A DNA stretch of 64,000 nt from Thermosulfurimonas sp. F29 (GTDB lineage: Bacteria > Desulfobacterota > Thermodesulfobacteria > Thermodesulfobacteriales > Thermodesulfobacteriaceae), in contig NZ_JAIFYA010000002.1 in the NCBI RefSeq assembly GCF_019688735.1, forward strand, positions 186,001 to 250,000. The letters run 5' to 3'. Both the position numbers and the translations under genes were made by a program. The notes under the pieces were generated by a model, which did not search any database, was not told where the DNA came from, and saw nothing but the letters and a program-made list of their open reading frames with translations. The number at the start of each line of letters is the position of its first letter. Position 1 is the stretch's first letter. Shown piece after piece: positions 36,865 to 44,733 of this stretch.

Positions 36865-37607
36865 GGGTGGCGGGTCTGGACATAGGTTCGCGAACCGTAA
36901 AACTGGTCATAGTAGATGAGTACGGAGTTATTGAGCGACGGTGTGTTGAAACCTCGGCCCGCCTGGGGGAACAACTTCATGCCCTCCTCTCCGGTCTCTC
37001 CTTCGACCGGCTGATCGCCACCGGTTACGGCCGTAATCTGGCCGGTAAACTCTTCGGGGCCGAAACCCTTACCGAAATCAGGGCCCACGCTATGGGCGTG
37101 AGAAGCCTTTTCCCCGAGGTGAGAACCGTTCTCGACATCGGAGGACAGGATAGTAAAGCTATACTTCTGGATCCCGAGGGGCGGATAGTAAAATTCGAGA
37201 TGAATGACCGCTGTGCTGCCGGGACGGGGCGTTTCCTGGAGGTCATGGCCTTAACTCTGGGCGTAAGACTTGAAGAGCTGGCCGAACTGGCCCTTAAAGC
37301 GGATCAGGCGGCAAGTATCAGTGCCCTGTGTACGGTCTTTGCCGAAAGCGAGGTGGTGGGCCTCATCGGACGGGGGGAGAAGCCGGAGCGAATCGCCCGC
37401 GGGATCATTTGCTCCATTGTTAAGCGTTCCCTGAGCCTTCTCAATCGTGTATCTTCGGTCCCCCCTCTGGTTTTCACCGGTGGAGTGGCCCGTAACCGGG
37501 CCATGTTGAAAATTCTAGAGGAGAAATTGGGGTTTCCGATCCTGGTTCCCGAAGACCCGCAGATCACGGGTGCCCTGGGAGCGGCCCTTTACGGAATGAA
37601 AGGTTAA
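36861..37607 (+). CDS. ATP-dependent activator/reductase of the adjacent dehydratase-like protein (HgdC/DCCPR-like)
   Basis: 248 residues of the ASKHA (acetate/sugar kinase, Hsp70, actin) fold. The phosphate motifs are GLDIGSRTVKLVIVD and DIGGQDSKAI, and the adenosine motif is FTGGVARNRAM. Two cysteines that bridge a [4Fe-4S] cluster across the homodimer are in NDRCAAGTGRF and SALCTVFAESEV. The protein uses ATP to push low-potential electrons into its partner. The start GTG overlaps the partner gene stop (GTGA). Confidence 0.9.
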   Translation: MRVAGLDIGSRTVKLVIVDEYGVIERRCVETSARLGEQLHALLSGLSFDRLIATGYGRNLAGKLFGAETLTEIRAHAMGVRSLFPEVRTVLDIGGQDSKAILLDPEGRIVKFEMNDRCAAGTGRFLEVMALTLGVRLEELAELALKADQAASISALCTVFAESEVVGLIGRGEKPERIARGIICSIVKRSLSLLNRVSSVPPLVFTGGVARNRAMLKILEEKLGFPILVPEDPQITGALGAALYGMKG

Positions 37608-37613
37608 TTACTC

Positions 37614-37634
37614 GGGCCCGGCCCGGCCGGGCCC
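37614..37634 (+). terminator. Hairpin after activator gene
   Basis: A 9-bp perfect stem (GGGCCCGGC/GCCGGGCCC) with a 3-nt loop starts 6 bp after the stop codon. The run of U is weak (TGTTTC). It may also serve the converging outer-membrane protein gene. Confidence 0.6.
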
Positions 37635-37652
37635 TGTTTCACAACATGAATC

Positions 37653-38462
37653 TTAAAAGGAAAAACTCAACCTTACCCCTCCGAAGAAGTGGTCGTGGTG
37701 ATTGTCCCAGGAGCCGTCCTCGATCAGGGTGTCGGCGTCGTCGGAAAGGGAAAAGCTGTAGTAAACCTCGGGAGTCACGGTTAGGTACCGGCCCACCGGG
37801 ATGTTGATCTCGGCCCCGAGTTGCATGTAGAGCCAGCCGGAAAAGGCATCGTCGGGATCGTCGGGATCGGGATAGGCCCCCTCGTCGTCGGAGTCGAGAT
37901 ACATGGCCGAGGCCGAAAGACCGAGGGTGGCCCCGTGCCAGGGAAGCTCAAAGTCCCGCCCGGCCGAAAGTTCCACCCATGTACCGGGGTAGTGGGAGAT
38001 CTCCCGATACACCGTGAGTCCGAAGTTGATCCCGGTCTTCGGACAGGTGGCCGAAAGACCCAGGTAAAGCTCGAAGGAATCGTCCCCCTCCAGGGCGTAA
38101 TAGATGGATCCGGCGTCCAGAGTGAGCCCGTAAGGAAGTCCATCGTAGGTATATCCCAGGGTGAAGTCCGTCTCGTTCCAGTCCGCTCCGTCGAGGCTCT
38201 TGTCGTGTTCGTTGTTGCGATCGGTGTCGTAATTTCCCCAGAAATTCACATAGGCCCCCCGGTAGGACACGGTCACGGAGGGTTGAATCACCACCGAGTC
38301 GTCGGAGAGCGCAAAGCCCCGCCAGACATACTGCGAGAGCACATCCACGGACAGATCCGTGGACGGGCGGGGCTCCTCCGCCCGGATCCCCCGGGCCATA
38401 AATCCCACCAGCACCAGTACCACCAACCCTACCAGCACTCCTCTCAAACCCGTCCTTCTCAT
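37653..38462 (-). CDS. TorF-like outer-membrane beta-barrel protein
   Basis: 269 residues with a signal peptide (GVLVGLVVLVLVGFMARGIRA) and alternating beta strands. The first part, DLSVDVLSQYVWRGFALSDD, matches the putative porin family TIGR02001/TorF, and the C-terminus ends in Phe (VRLSFSF) as expected for barrel insertion. ATG 38462 is preceded by AGGAGGGAG; an upstream extension lacks similarity. It follows amt and glnK on the same strand, so it may be a nitrogen-related porin, but the substrate is unknown. Confidence 0.72.
   Translation of the reverse strand: MRRTGLRGVLVGLVVLVLVGFMARGIRAEEPRPSTDLSVDVLSQYVWRGFALSDDSVVIQPSVTVSYRGAYVNFWGNYDTDRNNEHDKSLDGADWNETDFTLGYTYDGLPYGLTLDAGSIYYALEGDDSFELYLGLSATCPKTGINFGLTVYREISHYPGTWVELSAGRDFELPWHGATLGLSASAMYLDSDDEGAYPDPDDPDDAFSGWLYMQLGAEINIPVGRYLTVTPEVYYSFSLSDDADTLIEDGSWDNHHDHFFGGVRLSFSF
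37663..37735. repeat. 73-bp direct repeat, copy B (inside outer-membrane protein gene)
   Basis: Identical to 35319-35391 at a distance of 2344 bp. The two copies bracket the selC-like tRNA, the dehydratase-like gene and its activator. Confidence 0.95.
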
Positions 38463-38522
38463 CTTCTCCCTCCTTTTAACATTTTTGTTTCTTTTGTTAA
38501 CTAACTTGTAACACAACCGTCC

Positions 38523-38861
38523 TTAAAGGGCCTCCTCACCCCTTTCGCCGGAGCGGATCCTTAGGGCCTCCAGCACCGGATAGACGAAGATTTTTCCGTC
38601 TCCGATCTCTCCGGTGCGGGCCGCCCCGGCTATAGCTTGCAATAATTGTTCCACTTCTTCATCTCTGCAGACGATCCGCAACTCCAGCTTGGGCAGAAGA
38701 TCCACCCTGAATTCCCGTCCCCGGAACTGTTCCACCAGTCCGGCCTGTCGGCCGTGCCCCTCCACCTGGTAGACCGTGACTCCGGGGTGTCCGATCCTTT
38801 CCAGGGCCTCCAGAACCTCCTGCAGTTTTTCCGGTCTGATAATGGCTCGTATTTCTCTCAT
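38523..38861 (-). CDS. glnK: PII signal protein GlnK, without the uridylylation tyrosine
   Basis: 112 residues. PII features are REIRAIIRPEKLQEVLEAL at the start and ARTGEIGDGKIFVYPV. The T-loop reads GLVEQFRGREFRVDLLPKL: the tyrosine that GlnD modifies in proteobacterial PII (Tyr51) is Phe here, as is Tyr46. Control is therefore probably by ATP/ADP/2-oxoglutarate binding only. It starts 3 bp after amt and should block the ammonium channel when nitrogen is plentiful. Confidence 0.93.
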   Translation of the reverse strand: MREIRAIIRPEKLQEVLEALERIGHPGVTVYQVEGHGRQAGLVEQFRGREFRVDLLPKLELRIVCRDEEVEQLLQAIAGAARTGEIGDGKIFVYPVLEALRIRSGERGEEAL

Positions 38862-38864
38862 GTT

Positions 38865-40244
38865 TTACCTCCTTACGGTGTAGAATTCGGGATAGGCTGG
38901 GGTACCGTGCTCGAAGAGATCGAGTCCCTGGATCTCTTCCCGCGGCGAGACCCGGATTCCGATAATGACATCGAGCAATTTGAAAAGGACGAGCCCCATA
39001 CCGAAGGCCCAGGCGAATAGGGCCACCGCGCCTATCAGCTGGGCGATGAGCTGTCCGGCACCGCCGCCGTAGAGAAGCCCCTTCACAAAGGGTGGTTCGA
39101 TGGCATAGTTTCCGTAGGTACCGTCGGCGAAAAGCCCCACGGCGATGAGTCCCCAGAGGCCGTTGAAGCCGTGCACCGGAACGGCTCCCACCGGGTCGTC
39201 CACCTTTATGGCCTCAAGAAAATAGACTCCGGCTACCAGAATGACTCCCGCTACGATACCGATCACCACCGCGGCCCAGGCCTCAACCCAGGCGCACGGA
39301 GCGGTAATGGCCACCAGACCCGCAAGCACCCCGTTTAAGGCCATACCCAGGTCAAATTTCCTGGTCTTGGCCAGGATTAGGAGCAGGGCCGTGAGAGAGG
39401 CCGCGGAGGCGGCCAGGGTGGTATTCACCGCTATCACCGAGATGCGCAGGTGGTGTGCGGAAAAGGTGGATCCGGGATTGAAGCCGTACCAGCCGAACCA
39501 GAGGATGAAGACTCCCAGTGCGGCAAGCGGAATGTTGTGCCCGGGGATGGCCCGGGGTTTGCCGTTTTTGTCAAACTTTCCGAAACGCGGTCCGAGTACT
39601 ATGGCCCCGGCAAGTCCCACCAGGCCTCCCACCGCGTGTACCACTCCCGAGCCCGCAAAGTCCAGGTGTCCGAGACCGAAGGGGAGCTTCGAAAGCCAGC
39701 CCCCGCCCCAGACCCAGTGGGCGTAAACCGGATAGATGAAAGCGGTTATGGCCACGGAATAGAGAAGATAGGCCTGAAATTTGATGCGTTCGGCCACCGC
39801 TCCGGAGACGATGGTGGCCGCGGTGGCGGCGAAGACCATCTGCCAGAAAAAGGAGAGATAATTTCCCACATCGTAACCCTTGCCGGCCAGGAAAAAACCC
39901 GTGGTCCCGATAAGCCCCCTCCAGTCGGCTCCGGTGATGAGGGCGTAACCCACGGCCCAGAAGGCCAGGGACCCCACCACAAAATCCATGAGATTCTTGG
40001 TGAGGAGGTTGGTGGCATTTTTGGCCCGGCAGAAGCCGGCCTCCACCAGGGCAAAACCCGCCTGCATGAACATCACCAGAAAGCCGCACACCAGCACCCA
40101 CACATAGTCCACCGCCAGGCCGGGATTGGCCTTGAGGGTCGTGGCCCCCGTGGGATCCCCGGCCATGGCTACCCCCGATCCTAGCAAAAACACCGCCGAT
40201 AAGATCGGCCCCACTCTTTTACCCGGAAAAAACCTGCCACTCAT
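38865..40244 (-). CDS. amt: Ammonium transporter
   Basis: 459 residues, with a cleavable signal peptide (ending GVAMAGDP) and eleven membrane helices. Typical Amt segments are GFALVEAGFCRAKNATNLL, FWQMVFAATAATIVSGAVAER, YPVYAHWVWGGGWL and DFAGSGVVHAVGG, with the twin pore His residues. Coupled to glnK downstream. A -24/-12 sequence lies 37 bp upstream, so it is probably under NifA/sigma-54 control. Confidence 0.96.
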   Translation of the reverse strand: MSGRFFPGKRVGPILSAVFLLGSGVAMAGDPTGATTLKANPGLAVDYVWVLVCGFLVMFMQAGFALVEAGFCRAKNATNLLTKNLMDFVVGSLAFWAVGYALITGADWRGLIGTTGFFLAGKGYDVGNYLSFFWQMVFAATAATIVSGAVAERIKFQAYLLYSVAITAFIYPVYAHWVWGGGWLSKLPFGLGHLDFAGSGVVHAVGGLVGLAGAIVLGPRFGKFDKNGKPRAIPGHNIPLAALGVFILWFGWYGFNPGSTFSAHHLRISVIAVNTTLAASAASLTALLLILAKTRKFDLGMALNGVLAGLVAITAPCAWVEAWAAVVIGIVAGVILVAGVYFLEAIKVDDPVGAVPVHGFNGLWGLIAVGLFADGTYGNYAIEPPFVKGLLYGGGAGQLIAQLIGAVALFAWAFGMGLVLFKLLDVIIGIRVSPREEIQGLDLFEHGTPAYPEFYTVRR

Positions 40245-40280
40245 ACCTTACCTCCTCCTTCAATTTTTACCAATCTTGAA

Positions 40281-40296
40281 TACAAAATTTGTGCCA
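40281..40296 (-). promoter_or_regulatory. Sigma-54 promoter of amt-glnK
   Basis: On the minus strand: TGGCAC, AAATT, TTGTA. The -24 half is perfect, and the -12 half has GT in place of GC. Transcription would start near 40270, 25 bp before the amt ATG, which has GGAGGAGG as ribosome site. The remainder of 40297-40492 is AT-rich without a gene. I found no clear NifA site (TGT-N10-ACA) in it. Confidence 0.65.
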
Positions 40297-40492
40297 AAAA
40301 TGAAAAGACTTGCAACAGTTAAATACCGGAATGATCCACAGAAAGCAATTCCATGATTTTTATGACATTATTGTTAATAACGAATCTGACAAATATAACA
40401 GAAGCGTAATTTAAGAGATCGGAAACTGACCCTCTGAGATGTTTTTTTGTGGGAGGTAAGGCTTTTGCGGAAGAGAGTTCTTGCGGTTCGGA

Positions 40493-41767
40493 TTACAAAG
40501 CTCTAAGGCGCCAGACCGGAGCCGAAAGAATGCGCACCAGATTATTCACGAAATTGATAAAGCCTTTATAACCGGTATAGGGGCCGCGTCTGCGCTCCTG
40601 AGGGAAGGAGAGGGTTGGAAAACCGAGTTTTACCGCTCGCCACTGCTCCCGGGCGTTGGTGATCACGAGGTCGGGCTTAAGCGCTAAAAGCGCCTTTTCA
40701 AACTCGTCGTCTCCGGGATCGTCGGTAAGAAAACCGGAAAAAGGGGCGGCCTCCCGGTGATCTTCAGGACTCCCGAAGACCGAAGCCGCCCCTGTGACCT
40801 CAAACCCAAGTTCTCTTAGCATCCTCCCAAGGGGCCCGAGTCTTCCGGCCCCGAGCACCACGAGCACCCTTTTCCCGGAGAAGAGTTTGAGCCAGGACCT
40901 GATCTCCCGAAAGGCCCGCGCCTCTTCTTCCCGGATGACCGCCTCCACCTTTGTTGAAGATAGGCCCAGGACCTCTCCCACCTTGCGGAGGGAAGCCCCC
41001 ACGGCCGAAAGCCCGTAAAAGGAGACCTTTAGGTAAGGAAGGCCGAAGCGCTCCTTTAAGCCCAGGGCAAACTCCCGGGCCGTTGAACCGCAGAAAAGGA
41101 GATTCAGATGAGCCCGGGAAAGACGCTCTATCTCCGGAAAACTGGTATCTCCGGTAAGGACCGTGTGGACCTTAATGCCGAGTTTCTCAAGAAGTCGCTT
41201 TATTTCCCGCGCCTCTCCGGCCACATTGTACTCTCCGATAAGATTTACCGTGGGGTGTTCGGCCCTGGGTGAGGATCGAACCAGGTTAAGCAGACTCCGG
41301 TAGGCCACGGCGTGGCCCCCGGCCTGGCTCTTTCCGGAAAACCCCGGGCAGTCCACCACGACGACCCTGCGACCTGAGTATCTCTCAACCTCGCGGGCAA
41401 GGCCCGTAAGATCCTCTCCGATAAGCCCCGTCGTGCAGGTGGCATACAGGAAGGCCCCGCGGGCGGAGGGGCGGAGGGAGAAGGCCTCAAGGATGGCCCT
41501 TCTCAATTTTTCAAGGCCTCCGAAGATCACCTCCCTGGCCGAAAGCGCGGTCCCGTAAAGATCTTTGGCCTCGCCCCGGACCATAGAGCCATAGTACCCG
41601 CAGCCCACGGGGCCATGCACCAGATGCACCGCCTCCCGGATCGGCCCGAGCACATATCGAGCCCCGAAATAAACGCAGCTTCGCTGGGTCATGCCCCCGG
41701 GCTCGCTTGCAAGCCCGCAGGGCTTAATCCGAAGAGGCACACAGCCGTAAGCGCCGCAGACATCCAT
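40493..41767 (-). CDS. nifE: Nitrogenase cofactor scaffold protein NifE-like
   Basis: 424 residues of the NifD/K/E/N family. Features include the Cys positions QRSCVYFGARYVLGP, LVHGPVGCGYYG and LYATCTTGLIGEDL, and VNLIGEYNVAGE. It lacks the FeMo-co-binding His context of NifD and fits NifE, which carries the FeMo-co precursor. The normal partner NifN is not encoded next to it, so the scaffold may be a homodimer, or NifN lies elsewhere. Starts 16 bp after nifK. Confidence 0.82.
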   Translation of the reverse strand: MDVCGAYGCVPLRIKPCGLASEPGGMTQRSCVYFGARYVLGPIREAVHLVHGPVGCGYYGSMVRGEAKDLYGTALSAREVIFGGLEKLRRAILEAFSLRPSARGAFLYATCTTGLIGEDLTGLAREVERYSGRRVVVVDCPGFSGKSQAGGHAVAYRSLLNLVRSSPRAEHPTVNLIGEYNVAGEAREIKRLLEKLGIKVHTVLTGDTSFPEIERLSRAHLNLLFCGSTAREFALGLKERFGLPYLKVSFYGLSAVGASLRKVGEVLGLSSTKVEAVIREEEARAFREIRSWLKLFSGKRVLVVLGAGRLGPLGRMLRELGFEVTGAASVFGSPEDHREAAPFSGFLTDDPGDDEFEKALLALKPDLVITNAREQWRAVKLGFPTLSFPQERRRGPYTGYKGFINFVNNLVRILSAPVWRLRAL

Positions 41768-41783
41768 TTTTTAACCTCAAACC

Positions 41784-43268
41784 TTACTGGTGGGTGCGGT
41801 CATCGGGATAGTGGTGGTCAAGGAGAGTATTCACGATAAGGGAGAGGAAATACTCTCCTCCCCGGTAACCCACTATCGCCCGCCGTTGATAGCCCACCCG
41901 ATCGTAAACCGGGAAACCGAACCGCACAAGCGGCACCCTTATCTCCCGCGAGATATTCACGCAGCGGGAGTGTCCGAGAATGAGATCCGGGGGATCGTGC
42001 TTTAAAGCGTATTCCCATTCAAACTGATCGCTTCCGTTCATGAGAATCGGTTTGTGGTTGTATTCCTCGCAGACGGAGAGAACCTCCCCCTCGGCCGAGG
42101 CACTCCTGGTGCCCACCAGAATGTAGGTGGGGATCATACCGAGTTCGCAGACGAAGCGTGTGGCTGCGGCCACGAAATCCGGATCTCCGGCCAGCGCTAC
42201 CCGTTTCATCATGGTATAGTGCAGGGTATCGGCCATAGCATCAAGGAGGATGCCCCTCTCCCAACGTACGGCTTCCGGAATGGGCCGTCCCGAGACCTCA
42301 CTTATGGCTTTAAGTAGTCGGTCGGTGTTGCCCACCCCCACGGGCATGGGAAGCACAAGGGCCGGTACCTTGTGGCGACGGGAAAGCCATTTCGCCCCGG
42401 CTCCTCCGGCATCAGGCGAAAGCGCGAAGATGGCCCTGGCGTCGCCTGCCCGAACGAATTCCTCCACCCGTGTGCCTCCCGGGGGATAATAGGGGATCCT
42501 CTCGGGCATGCCCACCAGCGGGCAGTCCAGGGTGTCACTTATGTCAAAGAGGATATGATAGGAGATCCCCATGAGCTCAAAGAGGTGTTTCAGCTCCCGC
42601 AGGTCTCCGGGCATGAGGAATCCGGGGATGAAGTACAGGTCTTCGGAAGGTTGACCGGTCTTGCGCGAGAGGGCCTTGAGGAACTCGCGTGCGGCCCGGT
42701 TGTAGCCCTCCACATGTGATCCGGCAAAGCTCGGGGTGTTCACCGTCACGAACTTCGTGAGGTCGAGTATTTCCGGTCCGAATTCTTCCTCCATAAGCTC
42801 CAGGGCCTCGGCGAGAAAGCTCTGGATGTCGTCTCCTATGACTTCGCTTGAACAGGTGGTGACGATGGCAATGAGTTCCGGCCTGTAGCGGCAGACGAGG
42901 TTCCGCACCCCGCGAATGAGGTTTTTACGGCCGCCGAAGACGGCCGCGTCCTCGTGAAAGGAGGCGCTGGCGATGGATGCCGGCTCCCGGAAGATACGGG
43001 CGAAGGTGTAGCGCACATAGGTGGTGCACCCCTGGGCTCCCTGCACGAAGGGAATGGCCCGGTGCACCCCCAGTGTGGCCCACATGGCCCCGAGGGGCAT
43101 GCAGGTGCGGCTGGGATCAATGCAGACCGAACGGTTGGTCGCCGGTACCAGCTCCGGCGGTGGGGGGATGTATTCCGGCGTAAGTGGCCTCTTTTCTATG
43201 TGAAGCTCTTTGTAGGTGATGCCCTCGACCGGAATCTCTGAAACCCGATTTATTTTCTGGTTGATCAT
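41784..43268 (-). CDS. nifK: Nitrogenase molybdenum-iron protein beta chain
   Basis: 494 residues. The three P-cluster cysteines of the beta chain are intact: RTCMPLGAMWATLG, QGAQGCTTYVRY and IVTTCSSEVIGDDI. EDAAVFGGRKNL and NTPSFAGSHVEGY are standard NifK segments. Style is that of the methanogen/Firmicute/Nif groups with NifI control. No vnfG/anfG-type delta subunit gene is present, so a molybdenum enzyme is most likely. It begins 18 bp after nifD. Confidence 0.93.
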   Translation of the reverse strand: MINQKINRVSEIPVEGITYKELHIEKRPLTPEYIPPPPELVPATNRSVCIDPSRTCMPLGAMWATLGVHRAIPFVQGAQGCTTYVRYTFARIFREPASIASASFHEDAAVFGGRKNLIRGVRNLVCRYRPELIAIVTTCSSEVIGDDIQSFLAEALELMEEEFGPEILDLTKFVTVNTPSFAGSHVEGYNRAAREFLKALSRKTGQPSEDLYFIPGFLMPGDLRELKHLFELMGISYHILFDISDTLDCPLVGMPERIPYYPPGGTRVEEFVRAGDARAIFALSPDAGGAGAKWLSRRHKVPALVLPMPVGVGNTDRLLKAISEVSGRPIPEAVRWERGILLDAMADTLHYTMMKRVALAGDPDFVAAATRFVCELGMIPTYILVGTRSASAEGEVLSVCEEYNHKPILMNGSDQFEWEYALKHDPPDLILGHSRCVNISREIRVPLVRFGFPVYDRVGYQRRAIVGYRGGEYFLSLIVNTLLDHHYPDDRTHQ

Positions 43269-43286
43269 GATCGGACCTCCTCTCCT

Positions 43287-44717
43287 TTAAATTTCGGTGC
43301 GGGAAAGCCGCCACACCGGGGCGCAAACGGCCTGGTAAATATCCCGGGCAAAGTTCACGAAGCCCCGAAAACCGGCGTAGGGCCCCTTTTCGTAAGAGTG
43401 GGAGTTAAGCGTTGGCACACCGAACTTGCGCACGAGATACTTCTCCTTGAGACCGGTGAGAAAAAGATCGGGCCTGCGGGTCTCTATCATTTCTTCGATC
43501 TCGAACTCGTTGGGATTGTCTATGACGAGAAGACCGGGTTTTGCGCGTTCGTTTATCTTGGCGTAGTCCTCCCTGTGGCCGAAGGTGGTCATGACCGCCA
43601 CCACCTCCATTCCCAGTTCCTCCATGACTTTGATCCAGTGCCACACCCGCGGGGCCCCCACATAGATGGCTACCCGCTTTCCGGAAAGCCTTTCCCGATA
43701 CCAAGAAAGGGCCGCCTCCACCGCCGCGGTTTCCTCTTCAATGATCTCTTCAGCCCGCCGTTTCATCTTTTCTTCCCCGAACCAGGCAGCCACATCCCAC
43801 AGGGCCTTAGCGGTCTGCGAAAGTCCAAAAAGACTCACCCGCACAAAGGGCACCTCAAAGCCCTGCTTGATGAGCTCGGCAATATAGGTGGCTGAACGCT
43901 GGCAGTGCACGATGTTGAGCCTGGCGTCCGGAAGGCGGAAGAGGTCTGAAAGCCTTGCGTTTCCGGTAAAGACATTGAGTATCCTCAGGCCCAGCTTCTC
44001 GAAGAGGGGGACCACCACGGCTTCGTCCCAGTCAATGTTGTATTCCCCGATCAGGTTCACATCGTAGGAGGTCCTCTCCTCCTCGGGGAGTACCACTTCC
44101 GGGTGTTTCTTTCGGTACTCTATGAGCCACTTGTAGAATTGGAAATTAAACTCGTGGTGTCCTTTAGACTGGGAGACTCCGCAGAAGCCCGGGGAGGCGC
44201 AGGCAAAGACGGGTTTTCCGACTTCGGCCGAGACCTCACGGGCCACCTGCTCTATATCGTCGCCGATAAGGGCGGTGGAGCAGGTGTTGTATATGACGGC
44301 CCCTCGGGCTCCGGGATTGAGCCGAAAGGCCTCAAGAAGGGCCCTTTTTAATTTTTCCGCTCCGCCGAAGATAATGTCCTGTTCGGTCATGGCCGTGGTG
44401 TAGCAGTGGCGGCGATGGTGGGCCTCGTTCTCTAACACCCCGGGGGCGGCCCAGCCGTAAAGATCCCCCAGATGCCGGCGCGTGCCCCAGGTGTAGTAGG
44501 CACAGCCCACCGGAGCATGTACCATCTGAATCACATCCACAATCGGTCCGCCCACGACCCCGCGGGCACCGGCAAAAGCTCACCCGCGCTCGGTGAGATC
44601 GCCCGGCACCGTGGGGGCGTTGCACCTGGGTAGCACCTTCTTATCTTCATCAACGAGGTAAATGTGTTCGGTCCTTTCGGGGATGCAGGCGTTACATTTC
44701 ATCGGATAGTAACCCAT
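43287..44717 (-). CDS. nifD: Nitrogenase molybdenum-iron protein alpha chain, with in-frame UGA at a P-cluster cysteine position
   Basis: 476 codons if UGA is read through. The ATG at 44717 (GGAGG upstream) opens MGYYPMKCNACIPERTEHIY, a normal NifD start. At codon 46 (44582-44580) the frame has TGA in TERG-x-AFAGARGVVGGP; NifD proteins have Cys here, alpha-Cys62 of Azotobacter, a P-cluster ligand. The frame then continues without damage: APVGC (second ligand), YNTCSTALIGDD (third), VHCQRSATY (FeMo-co Cys) and LNSHSYEKGPYAGF (FeMo-co His). A SECIS-like hairpin follows the UGA. The intact remainder and the conserved operon argue against a dead gene. Readings are selenocysteine, cysteine at UGA, recent nonsense mutation or a sequencing error (one base from TGC). 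Confidence 0.9.
44544..44571 (-). promoter_or_regulatory. SECIS-like hairpin downstream of the nifD UGA
   Basis: In the mRNA the hairpin starts 8 nt after the UGA. The lower stem is CGGU/ACCG, with a 2-nt GG bulge on the 3' side. The upper stem is GCCCGC/GUGGGC (one G-U pair), and the apical loop is GGGGUC, beginning 18 nt after the UGA. In Escherichia coli fdhF the loop (AGGUCU) begins 17 nt after the UGA, and a G and U in the loop are needed for SelB. Spacing, loop size and the GGUC core match. High GC makes chance hairpins possible. Confidence 0.6.
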
Positions 44718-44733
44718 GGCTTCCCTCCTTCGT

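Noticed and set aside
37653-38462. Phage-like integration with att sites for the 73-bp repeat
   Set aside because: No integrase or phage gene lies between the repeats, and the repeat is a coding tail, not a tRNA-end att site. The tRNA is inside the cassette with its full sequence present only once.
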